A model generated the notes under the pieces. That model had not been told where the DNA came from, did not search any database, and worked only from the letters and a program-made list of their open reading frames with translations. Made by a program: the position numbers and the translations under genes. DNA of 64,000 nucleotides from Meconema thalassinum (lineage: Eukaryota; Arthropoda; Insecta; Orthoptera; Tettigoniidae): the NCBI GenBank assembly GCA_946902985.2, contig OX336393.1, positions 132,770,533-132,834,532 on the forward strand, given 5' to 3'. Positions 24,611 to 35,428 of the stretch are shown piece after piece. The first letter of the stretch is position 1, and each line of letters starts with the position of its first letter.

Positions 24611-25379
24611 ACTTCCGTCCTAAATGCCTAGTTCTGAACAGACTGCGGGATGTCGGAATTTTGTCACACTGCATTTCATTAAGAGAATGTTTTTAGTATT
24701 TTCAGAAACTAGTCAACAGAAGGTCCGACACGGACGCCAATGATACATCAGGGCTGAGTATCGAAATGATTTTATACATGAACATCAATCAATGAATTCC
24801 ACACTTACAAAGTAGGCTACACAATACTACCGGTCCTGACGTCCCAAGCCATTGCGTGCGTTGTCAACAACAACAACAAGAACAACGGCAATGCACATTT
24901 TCTTACGAGACGGTAGAGCTCAAACAGCTGATAGCCTACCACCCCTCAAGTCAACCGGTAAGGTCAATGCTCCGATTACGTAACAACTTCCCCTTCGCGC
25001 GTCGTCACATCGGGCTCCGCCTCGTTTCCCCAGCCTGCCGCACCACTTTCTGCCTGATTAGTTTCTGAAATAACTAAAAACATTGACTTTTTAATGATTA
25101 ATTATCAATTTCAAGATAGGTGACAAATTTTTTACCTAGGAAGCTTAGAATAGTCTCTTCTATCACCAGTGTAACGGACTTCCATCATATCAAATACACC
25201 CTGTATATGCATATATATATATACACACATATATATAAACTTTTGAACTGACGGTGGTTTGGGGTCTGGGGGATGTGAAACGCGAAGATATGTCGAAATT
25301 GTCCGGAAGTCGAAACATGGCACCCATTGCAATAGTTAGCTTTCTGATGAAGTCTACCTAAAATAGGCTACATAATTTA

Positions 25380-26431
25380 AAATACTACCATCAACGACAC
25401 CTAGCTGTGAACTTGGCTACTAGATGCCACCGGAACCATCAACTCGCAACGAACGTTGGAACTTCCCCTCCGAAGGAAAGCAAAATCAGTTTTTTTTGGC
25501 GCTCTTAGTAAATCCGACGACTTCAGCCGGGTTTGAACCCGCGACCTTGGGCATAGAAATTCAGCATGCTACCAGTTCCGATACCGAAGTCGCTTCCCAC
25601 AGACATATGAATACAGAATGTGATCTCGTGCAGTGGCGTTGTCATAGCAACTGCTGATGGCTCATCCCTTATCAATTAAAAGTAAAGTTGCCATGGCAAC
25701 CACTCTTGGCACTTGGAATTTTCTTATAATTTAAATCATTTTGCTCACCCCGTGGCGTAATGGTGGGTCATATCGAAAATTCTTTCAGACAAAAGTTTTA
25801 GGTAATTATTAGAGGAATATTGTCCATTTTGTACGGTTTTGATATTGTGCCTACTAACAGAGATATGATTAATGTTTTCCGAAAAACCCACTTTTTTCCA
25901 CCTCTTTGGTCAATGGTTGGTGCTATAAAAAAACTTTCAAACATAAATTTTAGGGCCTTATCCGACACATACTATGAACTTGGAATGGATTCAATATTTC
26001 AGATATTAAGAGAGTTATAGCGATATTTCAATGTTTTGAAAAAGCCTCCCATATTCACCCCCTTTGACCGATTTAGCCCATTAACGAACTCGACCGAGAA
26101 TTTAAGGGGATACTTATTATGTAAAAAATTCAAAGTGATTGGTGCAAAATTACGGCAGTTATCGTGTCCAGAAGAAACTGATATACATACATATATATAT
26201 ATATATATATACATAAATTATATATAAAGTTTTGAACTGACGGTGGGTGTGGGGTCTGGGGGATGTGAAACGCGAAGATATGTCGACATTTTCCGGAAGT
26301 CGAAACATGGGACCCATTGCAATAGTTAGCTTTCTAATGAAATCTACCTAAAATTTCATCGAAATCGGCCCAGCCATTTAGGAGAAGTTCAGTCACATAC
26401 ACACGTGTCGAAGAATTATATATATATAAGA
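25380..26431 (-). mobile_element. Helitron-like repeat with tRNA-like segment, copy 2
   Basis: The minus-strand 5' end is TCTTATATATATATAATTCT at 26431, then GTATGTGACTGAACTTCTCC and a CGATTTCGATGAAATTTTAG context typical of non-coding Helitron 5' regions in this window. The leftward part holds a tRNA-like segment (B-box GGTTCAAACCC on the minus strand, about 25530-25545). It matches copy 1 (22487-25358) and provides the empty site for the TIR element. The left border is approximate. Confidence 0.55.
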
Positions 26432-26861
26432 AGATTGAAAGAATGCAAGCCGGTAACCACGGCAACACGATCTCAGAAGTCCGTCTATTTCTGTAAGACG
26501 TAATGCCATTCCATTTATTACATAACTGTGAACGTTTGCAAACGGCTATAAGGTTATCACGGGACCAACTTAGGCTGTAAAATTCATCAATACGTATATA
26601 ATGCGCTTGAGGGGGTCAAGGGGTACTCTTGATTTTTTTCATGTGATTTACGCGTGCGGGTGTGGTACTGAAGGTCTATTATATCCCTATATTATTAAAT
26701 TATTATTATGATTATTATTATATTATGGCGTACAAGGACGAGACAAAACTCATTTTCAGCCCCTCGGTGGCTTGGAGGCTACAACGTTTTAAGGGTCTAA
26801 AGCCATGTTTCTGAGATATTCCCAGAAAACTAATTTCAGTTAATAAACTAATAAATATATG
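26432..26861. repeat. Repeat family F, copy 1
   Basis: GAATGCAAGCCGGTAACC, TTTCTGTAAGACGTAATGCCA, GGGGGTCAAGGGGTAC and GAAGGTCTATTATATC recur in the same order at 30340-30600. The right part (26715-26850) is a diverged copy of the text at 12900-13045. Function and class unknown. Confidence 0.55.
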
Positions 26862-26901
26862 ACGAGTACAGAAGAAGATCAAATCAGGAGCTTTATGGAT
26901 A

Positions 26902-27114
26902 CGAAGTACGTCCACAAAGTTAGTTCCGTTTGGTAATACCATTAAATTGTGTACAGATACAGAAAAATTATTTATTTCACAAAATTCTACAACCCTTAAA
27001 ATACTTTTCCACATAACTGCCGAAATGTTTCAGGCATTTGTCGTAGCGTGGCACGAGTTTTTGTATAGGCCTACCTTCTTCATAGATTGTGCCGCCTGTG
27101 TCTTCAATTAGTTG
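26902..27114. repeat. mariner left inverted repeat (213 bp)
   Basis: Inverted match to 28202-28409, including a non-coding reversed copy of the transposase 3' coding end (TTTTCCACATAACTG, GTAGCGTGGCACGAGTTTTT). It carries an extra GGCCTA within TAGGCCTA at 27066-27073 that the right arm lacks. Confidence 0.85.
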
Positions 27115-27239
27115 TACGTTCCGCTGCAGCGCAATTCCGCATGTACGCGGTAGACGCTCTGTATCAAGGATAAGAAACGTGCGCCATTTGGAGAGCGCTG
27201 TCAGGCACGTACGCGTTGTTGTGCATGTTTACTCATACA

Positions 27240-28310
27240 ATGCCAGTGTTGATTGAAAATCCCGCCGCTTGTGAAATCAGATCTGTGATTCGTTTTCTGA
27301 ATGCTAGGAAAGTGAAACTAATTGAAATTTATCGGCAAATTTGCGAAGTGTATGGACAAAATGTGATGAGTGATTCAATGGTGAGAAGATGGGTCCGACA
27401 GTTCAATGAAGGACGTAGTGAAGTGCACGATGAAGAACGAAGTGGGCGTCCATCTTCGGTTACAGAAGAACTGGTTCACGCGATTGATGACAAGATCCGG
27501 GAAAACCGCAGGTTTACAATTAGTGCTCTCGCTATGGAATTTCCCCAAATCTCACGATCACTAATTCATGAAATTGTTACCGAAAAACTGAAGTTTTGTA
27601 AACTTTGCCGACGTTGGATACCAAAGATTCTTACGGAGCAACACAAAACAAAACGGATGGGTAGTGCACTTCAGTTTTTGACCCGTTACAATGAAGGCGG
27701 CGAAAAATTTCTGTCACAGCTAGTCACAGGAGATGAAACTTGGGTTTCTTACGACACCCTTGAGAGTAAGCGGCAATCAATGGAATGGAGGCACACTTCA
27801 ACCCCAGCAAAGGTTAAGCCGAAACAAATCTTGACACCTCGGAAAATGATGTGCACAGTGTTCTGGGACTGGAAAGGCATCTTACTCATTGATTTCTTAC
27901 CGCGTGGTCAAACAATCAACGCAGATGCTTACTGCGAGACACTTAGGAAATTGCGCCGCGCAATACAGAATAAGCGCCGAGGGTTGCTGTCAAAAAGTGT
28001 TGTGTTTCTTCACGACAACGCACGACCACACACTGCAAATGTGACGAAAAACCTCCTACAGGGATTTGGCTGGGACGTGTTTGACCACCCTCCGTACAGC
28101 CCTGACCTCGCTCCTAGCGACTTTCATCTGTTCACACATCTCAAGTCTTTCCTTGGCGGTCAACACTTCAACAATGACGACGAGCTGAAAGAAGATGTCT
28201 CCAACTGGTTGAAGACACCGGCGGCAAACTTCTATGAAGAAGGTATCCAAAAACTTGTGCCACGCTATGATAAATGCCTGCAAAAGTTCGACAGTTATGT
28301 GGAAAAGTAG
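27240..28310 (+). CDS. mariner transposase (DD34D), intact
   Basis: Cut-and-paste transposase that binds the terminal repeats and moves the element into TA sites in the nucleus. The frame is open from 27216. The ATG at 27240 (MPVLIENPAA) is preferred because 356 residues is nearest the ~345 of the family; 27225 is an alternative. The N-terminal half has the paired helix-turn-helix region (RKVKLIEIYRQICEVYG, then SMVRRWVRQFNEGR) and a GRPS linker. A WIPKILTEQHKTKR block stands at the usual WVPHEL site. Catalytic aspartates, numbered from the 27240 start, are D165 (GDETW), D259 (LHDNARPH) and D294 (APSDFHLF), with 34 residues between the last two. No stop or frameshift. The stop codon lies inside the right inverted repeat. 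Confidence 0.92.
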   Translation: MPVLIENPAACEIRSVIRFLNARKVKLIEIYRQICEVYGQNVMSDSMVRRWVRQFNEGRSEVHDEERSGRPSSVTEELVHAIDDKIRENRRFTISALAMEFPQISRSLIHEIVTEKLKFCKLCRRWIPKILTEQHKTKRMGSALQFLTRYNEGGEKFLSQLVTGDETWVSYDTLESKRQSMEWRHTSTPAKVKPKQILTPRKMMCTVFWDWKGILLIDFLPRGQTINADAYCETLRKLRRAIQNKRRGLLSKSVVFLHDNARPHTANVTKNLLQGFGWDVFDHPPYSPDLAPSDFHLFTHLKSFLGGQHFNNDDELKEDVSNWLKTPAANFYEEGIQKLVPRYDKCLQKFDSYVEK

Positions 28311-28409
28311 TTTAAGAGGTGTAGAATGTTGTGCAATAAATAATTTTTCTATATCTGTACACAATTTAATTTTATTACCAAACGGAACTTACTTTCTGGA
28401 CGTGCCTCG
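28202..28409. repeat. mariner right inverted repeat (208 bp)
   Basis: Partner of 26902-27114. It covers the transposase 3' end, a spacer containing AATAAATAATTTTT (possible polyadenylation signal), and the outer GGACGTGCCTCG end next to the TA duplication. Confidence 0.85.
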
Positions 28410-28816
28410 TATACTGAGAAAATCACATATGTGGCTAGGAAGAGACGTCTGGCTTTCTACGGACATGTCTCAAGGATGAACCCAACAAAACTAACCAACC
28501 GGCTTCTCAACTACTGGGAGATTATGAAGAGCGTGACACCGTGGCTAACAGACGTTACACGGACATCCAAGAACTGAAGATAATGGAAAGTGATATTAGA
28601 AGCCGATCACATCTCAGAAAGATACCTAATCAGAATAGTTTTCAGGACAGACCACCCTGTAGGAAAACCGGCATCATCTGGACAAAAGGGAGAAAGGAAA
28701 AACATAGCCAGAGAATGCACGAATATTGGGCAAACATCAAGTCCCTCGCCAAGCTGAAAAGTTCAGCTTCGTGGTCCTAAGCTGGCCCATCTGAAAGAAG
28801 ATGAACAAGAAGAAGC

Positions 28817-30240
28817 CAAGTAGTTCCGTGAAGAACTATACAGCCTATTTTCATATATCCTGCTCATGTTAATTGCCTCTATCAACATACAAAATTTCAG
28901 TTTAATTGCTGTAACAGATTCGTAGATAATGAGAACCGTCTAAATATTTCATATGGTCGCCAGGATGGATTTTTATTTTTGTACTATTACATTAAGATTA
29001 TTGTGTACGTGTGGTATTCAAACTTCAATCGCATGTGTAGAACACAAGAAGTAAAAACGAGATTTTAAAAGTACGCACACCAGCCATCTTGTGATTATGC
29101 AAAACAATAGAAATAAATTACATGCCAGTGGATCAACATTTGTATAAGCATTTAACGTGCAACGTTTCACGGCACTCGGATAGTTAATTCGCGAGAAACG
29201 TCCATTTAAATATTTATACTTCGCGTCGCCGCCATGTTGGATTTGTGCACACCAGGTTACTGAAAGTCCTATAGGTGAACATATGATCATAGTCTCTATG
29301 ATCATAAAAAACAGTTTGGTTGCTGTAAAAGATTCATAGATATTGAGAACCGTCTAAATATTTCGGAAGCTCGCCATTTAGTATTGTTATATGTATAGGC
29401 CATAGAGTTATGTACCATTCAAGGACAATTATTGCCTAGCTTCATTATTCAAACTTTCACTTCGATCGCATGATTACGACACAAGAAATAAAAACTTAAT
29501 TTTAAAATTTCGCACAGCAGCTATCTTGAGGTTATGTAAACAATTGAATTAAATTAGATGGCAGTGCATTACAATCTGCAAAATCATTTACTGTACCACA
29601 TTTCACTGCGCTCAGAGAGTTAAATCACGAGAAAAGTCTATTAAAATATTTCAATTTCGCTTGGTCGCCATGTTCGTTTTGTACTTTACAGGTTTATGAA
29701 ATACACATAGGTAAACTTGTATCAATACCCTTTATCACCGTACAAAATTGCATGGTGATATCTGTAATAGTTTCGGAGATATAAAATGTCAGTGAAATAT
29801 TTCGCACAGCCGCCATTTTGAGGTTATGTAAACAATTGAACTAAATTAGACTCCACTGCATTACAATGTGTATAAACATTTGCTGTACCAAGTTTCATTA
29901 CGTTTGGATAGTTAAATCGCGAGGAAAGTCTATTTAAAAGTCTCAACTTCGCTTGACCGCCATGTTGGTTTTGTAGTCATCAGGTTTTTGAAAGTCTCAT
30001 AGCTGAACTCCTAGTAGTGCCCTTTGTCACTGTACACAATTTCAGGGCGATATCGGTAATAGTTTCGGAGATATTGAATGCTAGTGAAATATTTCGCACA
30101 GCCGCCATGTTGGATTGGTGAGACGTAACAAAATTTGAAGGGCACGGTCAAGGTCGCCGGGAATAGTGCTATGAACGTACCGAGTTTCATTGAAATCGCA
30201 CGAGCCGTTTAGATTTTATTAAGGGGACACACACACACAC

Positions 30241-30288
<48 letters not shown>

Positions 30289-30336
30289 CAAAAGGTGATC
30301 TCATAAGCCTATTTTTTCAAAATTTAAAATAGGCTA
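28817..30336 (-). mobile_element. Helentron/DINE-like repeat, copy B
   Basis: Starts CAAGTAGTTCCGTGAAGAAC (the hairpin end, reversed) and ends AAAATAGGCTAA. The modules appear in reverse order to copies A and C, with repeated GCCGCCATNTTG words. The site that the LTR-like element occupies in copy A is intact here (AAATATTTATACTTCGCGTC at about 29207). A CA-rich microsatellite lies at 30228-30288. No coding capacity; short frames are shadows. Confidence 0.65.
30228..30288. repeat. (CA)n microsatellite
   Basis: Almost pure CA repeats with a short CTCTCTCT interruption, in the part of copy B that corresponds to the GTGTGTGT stretch of copies A and C. Confidence 0.9.
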
Positions 30337-30783
30337 ATAATGAAGTAATGCAAGCCGGTAACCTTGACAAAAGTATCTCAAGAGGTGACATCCTACTTTC
30401 CAACTATTTCTGTAAGAGGCAATGCCACACAATTTATCAAATTTCTGCGAGAGTTTGCAAATGGCTATAGGTTATCATGGAAACTAACATAGACTGTAAA
30501 ATTCATCAATGTGCTTAAGGGGGTCAAGGGGTACCCTAGAATTTATAAACGCGACTTACACGTGCGATATGTTGTACAGAAGGTCTATTATATCTCCAAA
30601 CAGCAACATTATTTTCAAAAATTCCTGAATTGAAATAGTGTTTTTTGCAGCTTTTGGGAATTTGGGCCACTGGAGGCTAAAAATCCTGAATTTTCATGCA
30701 CCACGAGCCTTTATAATTTATTGAAGGGGTCTTCGTGGGGATGGGGACTTTCCACAGCGGTGAGGGTCAGTTTTTATTTGACT
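30337..30783. repeat. Repeat family F, copy 2
   Basis: Matches 26432-26690 in the same orientation from AATGCAAGCCGGTAACC to GAAGGTCTATTATATC, then continues with text not present in copy 1 (ATGCACCACGAGCC). It ends at the CTAG of the next Helitron. Confidence 0.5.
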
Positions 30784-33700
30784 CTAGCTGAAGTACCCGT
30801 GCTTCGCTACGCGTCATAAATAAATTAAAATGTGAAAGTGACAGTAAAAACAGGGGATAGGCGAGGTGCTGCACAGAGGGAGATTAAGAATGGAACATTT
30901 TGTCCAACTACACCGTTCGGCGTTGACCGTGTTTTATAGCACAAATTTAGGTTTTACTCGCTAACCGTTGGAGATACCTTTCGGATAGAAAATGTAATTT
31001 TAAACCACGTATATGCCATCAAAAGTTTGGTATTTCTTAGCGTTCACTTTTTATTTGAAATGGAAATATGAAAAATTGAAACCAAAGGGTATAGTGACGT
31101 CACTAAAATGGTCGCCATCTTAAAATAGTGCAAAGTATTGAAATCAAAAGTAGTCTACATGTTAACCAGGTAAATCAACTACTTCCATGTAAAATTCATG
31201 TATAAGTCGGACCAGTGGTTCTTGCGGGATTGAGTAATACACAGACACACACCATCTCATTTTAGCCTCGCTTAGCTCGCGTCATAGTCGTGTCATATTG
31301 TTATTCAATGACATGCAGGTTTAACCCTCTTAACACCCCTTTAGAACCAGAATATCCAAAAATCCCTCCTTAGTAGACATTTTCGACACATAACAAACAT
31401 ATTCCCTTCTTCTAACTTTAATAGTTTTGATTGGTCGAAGAGAGTGAACATCCAAAAAGCCTTCCTTAGTGGACGTTTTCCTTCCAGAATTTCACCCCTC
31501 CCCATTGGATTTATGAAAAAAAACGGTCGAACACCTACTTATTTTAATTATTTAATCATTTATTTATTTTTAAGCTGATTGAAACTCGGAGAAAATCAAA
31601 CTCCTCGCCTATGTCGTTTAAGAGATACACGCTCCGTTAGGACTCTTTCAACCCCCACTTTTCATCCCTTTCACCTCATAATATACACCACATCGAAAAG
31701 CCATTAGACATATGTCAGCTTATTTTTAATGATTAGTATATATGCCAAGTATCACATCCCCAAATGAAACCACTCGTGAGATATTGTTATTCAATGAAAT
31801 GCACGTTTACCCCCTTAACACCTCTTTAGAACCTGAATATCCAAAACTCTTTCCTTAGTGGACGTTTTCCTCATACAAAGAACTTATCCCCAAAATTTCA
31901 TGTTTCTAACTTCAATAATTTTGGCTGGGCGATGATGAGTGAGTGAGTCAGTCAGGATATTTTCTTTCATTTATTTTTGAGAATTTCACCCCTCCCCATG
32001 AACCCCTTAAATTGGATTTATGAAGAAAAAAAAACGGTCGAACACCTATTTACTTATTTAAAGTTGTTTCCCCCCTGAGTTTGATGAGTGAGTAAGTGAT
32101 TCAATCAGTTAGGACACTTTCTTTCCTGTTTTTCCCCCCGAATTTCACTCCTCCCCATGGGCCCCTTAAATTGGATTTATGAAGAAATGGTCGAACACCT
32201 ATTTACTTATTTTTAAGCTGCGTTTTCCGCTGAATTTCAAACTTATCGCCTATGTTGAATAAGAGATACAGTACACGCTCCGTTAAGAATCCTTCAACCC
32301 CCAATTTTCTCCCCTTTCACCTCATAATATACACCATATCGATAAACCCTTTGACATATGTCTGCTTATTTTGAATGCTTAGTTTATATGCCGAATATCA
32401 CATCCCCAAATGAAACAACTCGTGAGATATTGTTATTCAATGAAATGCAAGTTTAACCCCCTTAAAACCCCTTCAGAACATGAATATCCAAAAATCCATC
32501 CTTAGAGGACTTTTTCGACATACAACGAACATATCCCCAAAATTTCAAGTTTCTAACTGCAATAGGTTTGCTGGGGGATGATGAGTGAATATCCAAAAAT
32601 CCTTCCTTAGTGGACTTCTTTCCCCAGAATTTCATCTCTCCTCATGAGGCCCTTAAATTGGATTTATGAAAAAACGATCGAACACCTATTTACTACTTTT
32701 TCAATCTGATTTTTCTCCCTGAGATTATTACTTTTTGCCTCTGTCTTTTAAGAGATACTTGCTCCGTTAAGAATCCTTCGACACTCACTTTTCACACATA
32801 CACCTCATAATATACACCACACTGAAAAACCCTCAGACATGTGTGTTCTTATTCTTAATGATGAGTTTATATGCCTTGTATCCCATCCCAAAGGAAACCA
32901 ATCGGTAGATACTGTTATTCAATTAAATACAAGTCTACCCCCTTAACACCCCTTTAGAACATGAATATCCAAAATTCCTTCCTTAGTGGACGTTTTCGAC
33001 ATACAACGAACATAGCCCCTTAATGTCATGTTTCTAACTTCAATAATTTTGGCTGGGGGATGATGAGTGAGTGAGTAAGTCACGACATTTTCTTTCAATT
33101 ATTTTTCAGAATTTCACCTCTCATGAACACCTTAAATTGGATTTATGAAAAAATAAACGGTCAAACACCTGTTTACTCATTTTTGAGCTGTTCTTCCCCC
33201 CTGAGTTTGATGAGTGAGTGAGTTAGGACACTTTCTTTCCTGTTTATTCCCCCAGAATTTCACCCCTCTCCAAGGGCCCCTTAAATTGGATTTATGAAAA
33301 AACGGTCGAACACCTATTTACTTATATTCTAAGCTGTCTTTTCCCGACGAATTTCAAACTTCTCGCCTATGTCGTTTAAGAGATACACGCTCTGTTAAGA
33401 ATCCCTCAACCCCCAATTTTCACCCCTTTCACCTCATAATATACAACACATCGATAAACCTTTAGACATTTGTCTGATTATTTTAATGATTAGTTATATA
33501 CCGAATATCACATCCCCAAAGAAACAACTCATGAGATATCGTTATTCAATGAAATGCACGTTTACCCCCTTAACACCTCTTTAAAACCCGAATAACAAAA
33601 ATCATTCAATAGTTGACGTTTTCGACATACAGCGAACATATTCCCAAAATTTCATGTTTCTAACTTTAATAGTTTTCGCTGGGCGTGATGAGTGAGTGAG

Positions 33701-35026
33701 TCAGACAGGACATTTTCTTTCAATTATTTTTACCAGAATCTCACCCATCCCCATGGGCCCCTTAAATTGGATTGATGAAAAAACGCTTGAACACCTATTA
33801 ACTTATTTTTAAGCTGTCTTTTTCCCCTGAGTTTAATGAGTGAGTGAGTTAGTCAGTCAGTTAGGACACTTTCTCTCCTTTCCCTCCCCCAGAATTTCAC
33901 CCCGCCCCATTGGCTCCTTAAATTAATTTATGAAAAAACGGTGGAACACCGATTTACTTATTTTTTAAGCTGATTCTTTTTCGCTGAGTTTCAAATTTCT
34001 CGCCTATGTCGTTTAGGAGATAGGCCTACACGCTTCGTTAGGAATCCTTCAACCCCCAATTTTCACCCCTTTCACCTCATAGTAATACACCACATCGAAA
34101 CACCCTTAGACACATGTCTGCTTATTTTTAATGATTAGTTTATATGCCGAGTATCACATCCACACATGAAACCACTCGTGAGATATTGTTATTCAATGAA
34201 ATGCAGGTTTAACCCCCTTAAGACCCCTTTAGAACCTGAATATTCACAAATCCTCCCTTAGTGTATGGTTTTGACATACAAGGAACATATCCCGAAAATG
34301 ACATGTTTCCAACTTCAATATTTTTGGCTGGGCGATGATGGGTGAGTGAGTCAGGACATTTTCTTTCGTTTTTTTTTTCTTCAGAATTTCACCCCTCCCG
34401 ATGAACCCCTTAAATTTGATTTATCAAAAAACTGTCGAACTCACATATACTTATTTTTAAGCAGTTTTTCCCCCTGAGTTTGAAGAGCGAGTGAGTCAAT
34501 CGGTTAGGACACTTTCTTTCCTGTTTTTTTTTTTACCCAGAATTTCACCCCTCCCCATGGGCCCCTTAAATTGGATTTATGAAAAAACGGTCAAACACCT
34601 ATTTACTTATTTTTGGCTGTTTTTTTTCCGCTGAGTTTCAAACTCCTCGCCTATGTCGTTTAAGAGATACAGGTTCCGTTAGGAATCTTTCAACCCCCAC
34701 TTTTCTCCCCTTACACCTCATAATATACACCACATCGAAAAACACTCAGACATGTGTCTTCTTATTTTTAATGATGAGTTTATATGCCGAGTATCACATC
34801 CCCCAATGAAACCAATCGGGAGATATTGCTGTTCAATGAAATGCAGGTCTACCCCCTTAACACCCCTTTAGAACCTGAATACCCAAAAATCCTTTCTTAG
34901 TGGGCGTTTGCGGTACTTGAGGAAGCTGCATACCAAATTTCATTCCAATCCGTTGGGTTGTTTCTGAGATTTCGTGATGAATGTGTGAGTGAGTGTGTGA
35001 GTGGTATTTGACAAATATCTAGTAGA
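30784..35026 (-). mobile_element. Helitron with internal tandem array, 4.2 kb
   Basis: On the minus strand the 3' end is CGTAGCGAAGCACGGGTACT TCAGCTAG (hairpin CGT-GC/GC-ACG, then CTAG) at 30784. The 5' end is TCTACTAGATATTTGTC at 35026, followed inward by GTCAAATACCACTCAC. It touches the next Helitron at 35027 with no spacer. The interior is largely tandem units (31285-34900). No Rep/helicase coding, so it is non-autonomous. Confidence 0.55.
31285..34900. repeat. Tandem array of 0.49-0.65-kb units, about 7 copies
   Basis: The anchor GATATTGTTATTCAATGAAAT recurs near 31288, 31783, 32425, 32910, 33537, 34183 and 34825. Spacings are about 495, 642, 485, 627, 646 and 642 bp, so two length classes exist, differing by a block around GAGTGAGTCAGTTAGGACAC. 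Other shared words are AATTTCACCCCTCCCCATGG, ACGGTCGAACACCTATTTAC and TCACCTCATAATATACACCA. No frame persists across units. Confidence 0.85.
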
Positions 35027-35428
35027 TAGTGTCAAGTCTTTGTTATGCTATACTCGGTTGACAGTGCTTTGTGAGCAGTTGAGTAACTAACGGGATTTCA
35101 AGTAAAGATCCTCATTTTCTATACCGGTAGTGCAGAGCGAAAATGGCATCCAGTCGACCGTGTCTCGACTTGAGCTATGTTGCCATGGAAACTATCTGCC
35201 TTGCCATTCTTTCATGATTATATTTTATGATTTGATTAGCCTGTGCTTGAGTGCAAAAGTGCCGAAATCAGAATAATGAGAAAGTCTATCGAAAATTCAT
35301 GTAGCCAGCGGTTCCTTCTGGGTCCTAAACTATGTGTATGCAAAATTTGGTTGAGATTGGTGAAACGGTGTAGATTTGTATACGGAACCAACCCACCCAC
35401 CCACCCTCCCACCCACATATATACATAC

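Larger units (their letters stand above)
23293..25203. mobile_element. 1.9-kb DNA element with 61-bp terminal inverted repeats
   Basis: The left end begins CAGGGTGTATTTGATATGAT and the right end is its reverse complement. The match runs about 61 bp with 4 mismatches, all in the inner half. TATA flanks both sides, so the duplication is TA or TATA. Copy 2 of the host repeat at 26180 shows the uninterrupted site. No transposase could be read. The interior holds microsatellites, a SINE (24147-24475) and a SINE 3' fragment. A TA duplication suggests the Tc1/mariner superfamily, but this is inference. Confidence 0.75.
22487..25358 (-). mobile_element. Helitron-like repeat with tRNA-like segment, copy 1 (interrupted)
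   Basis: Copy 1 runs 22487-23292 and resumes at about 25204-25358, with the TIR element 23293-25203 inside it. It matches copy 2 (25380-26431) along its length. On the minus strand the segment around 22620-22690 holds a tRNA-like B-box (GGTTCAAAGCC) with a TGGTAGCATGC upstream, so part of this repeat is tRNA-derived. The rest is non-coding. Its minus-strand 5' end is lost at about 25358, where copy 2 begins. Confidence 0.55.
26902..28409 (+). mobile_element. mariner transposon, 1508 bp
   Basis: Flanked by TA (26900-26901 and 28410-28411), with inverted ends CGAAGTACGTCC and, as complement, CGAGGCACGTCC. The inverted repeats extend about 210 bp (26902-27114 and 28202-28409), far beyond the ~30 bp common in mariners, and the right one overlaps the last ~36 transposase codons. 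The element encodes one uninterrupted transposase on the plus strand, so it could be active or recently so. Terminal repeat mismatches indicate some age. Confidence 0.9.
26862..28816 (+). pseudogene. LINE polyprotein tail, split by mariner
   Basis: Plus-strand pieces 26862-26901 (SNQELYGY) and 28410-28816 (EKITYVARKRRLAFYGHVSR, then in another frame a tail with TGIIWTKGRKEKHSQRMHEY) are consecutive parts of a LINE C-terminus. RKRRLAFYGH is a familiar post-RT motif. The mariner sits between GGA-TA and TA-CTGAG. Frameshifts show the LINE was already decayed or has decayed since. It ends where Helentron-like copy B begins at 28817. Confidence 0.6.

Noticed and set aside
24325..24696. 123-residue plus-strand frame
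   Set aside because: It covers the reversed SINE family 2 and a SINE family 1 fragment inside the TIR element, and is not a protein gene.
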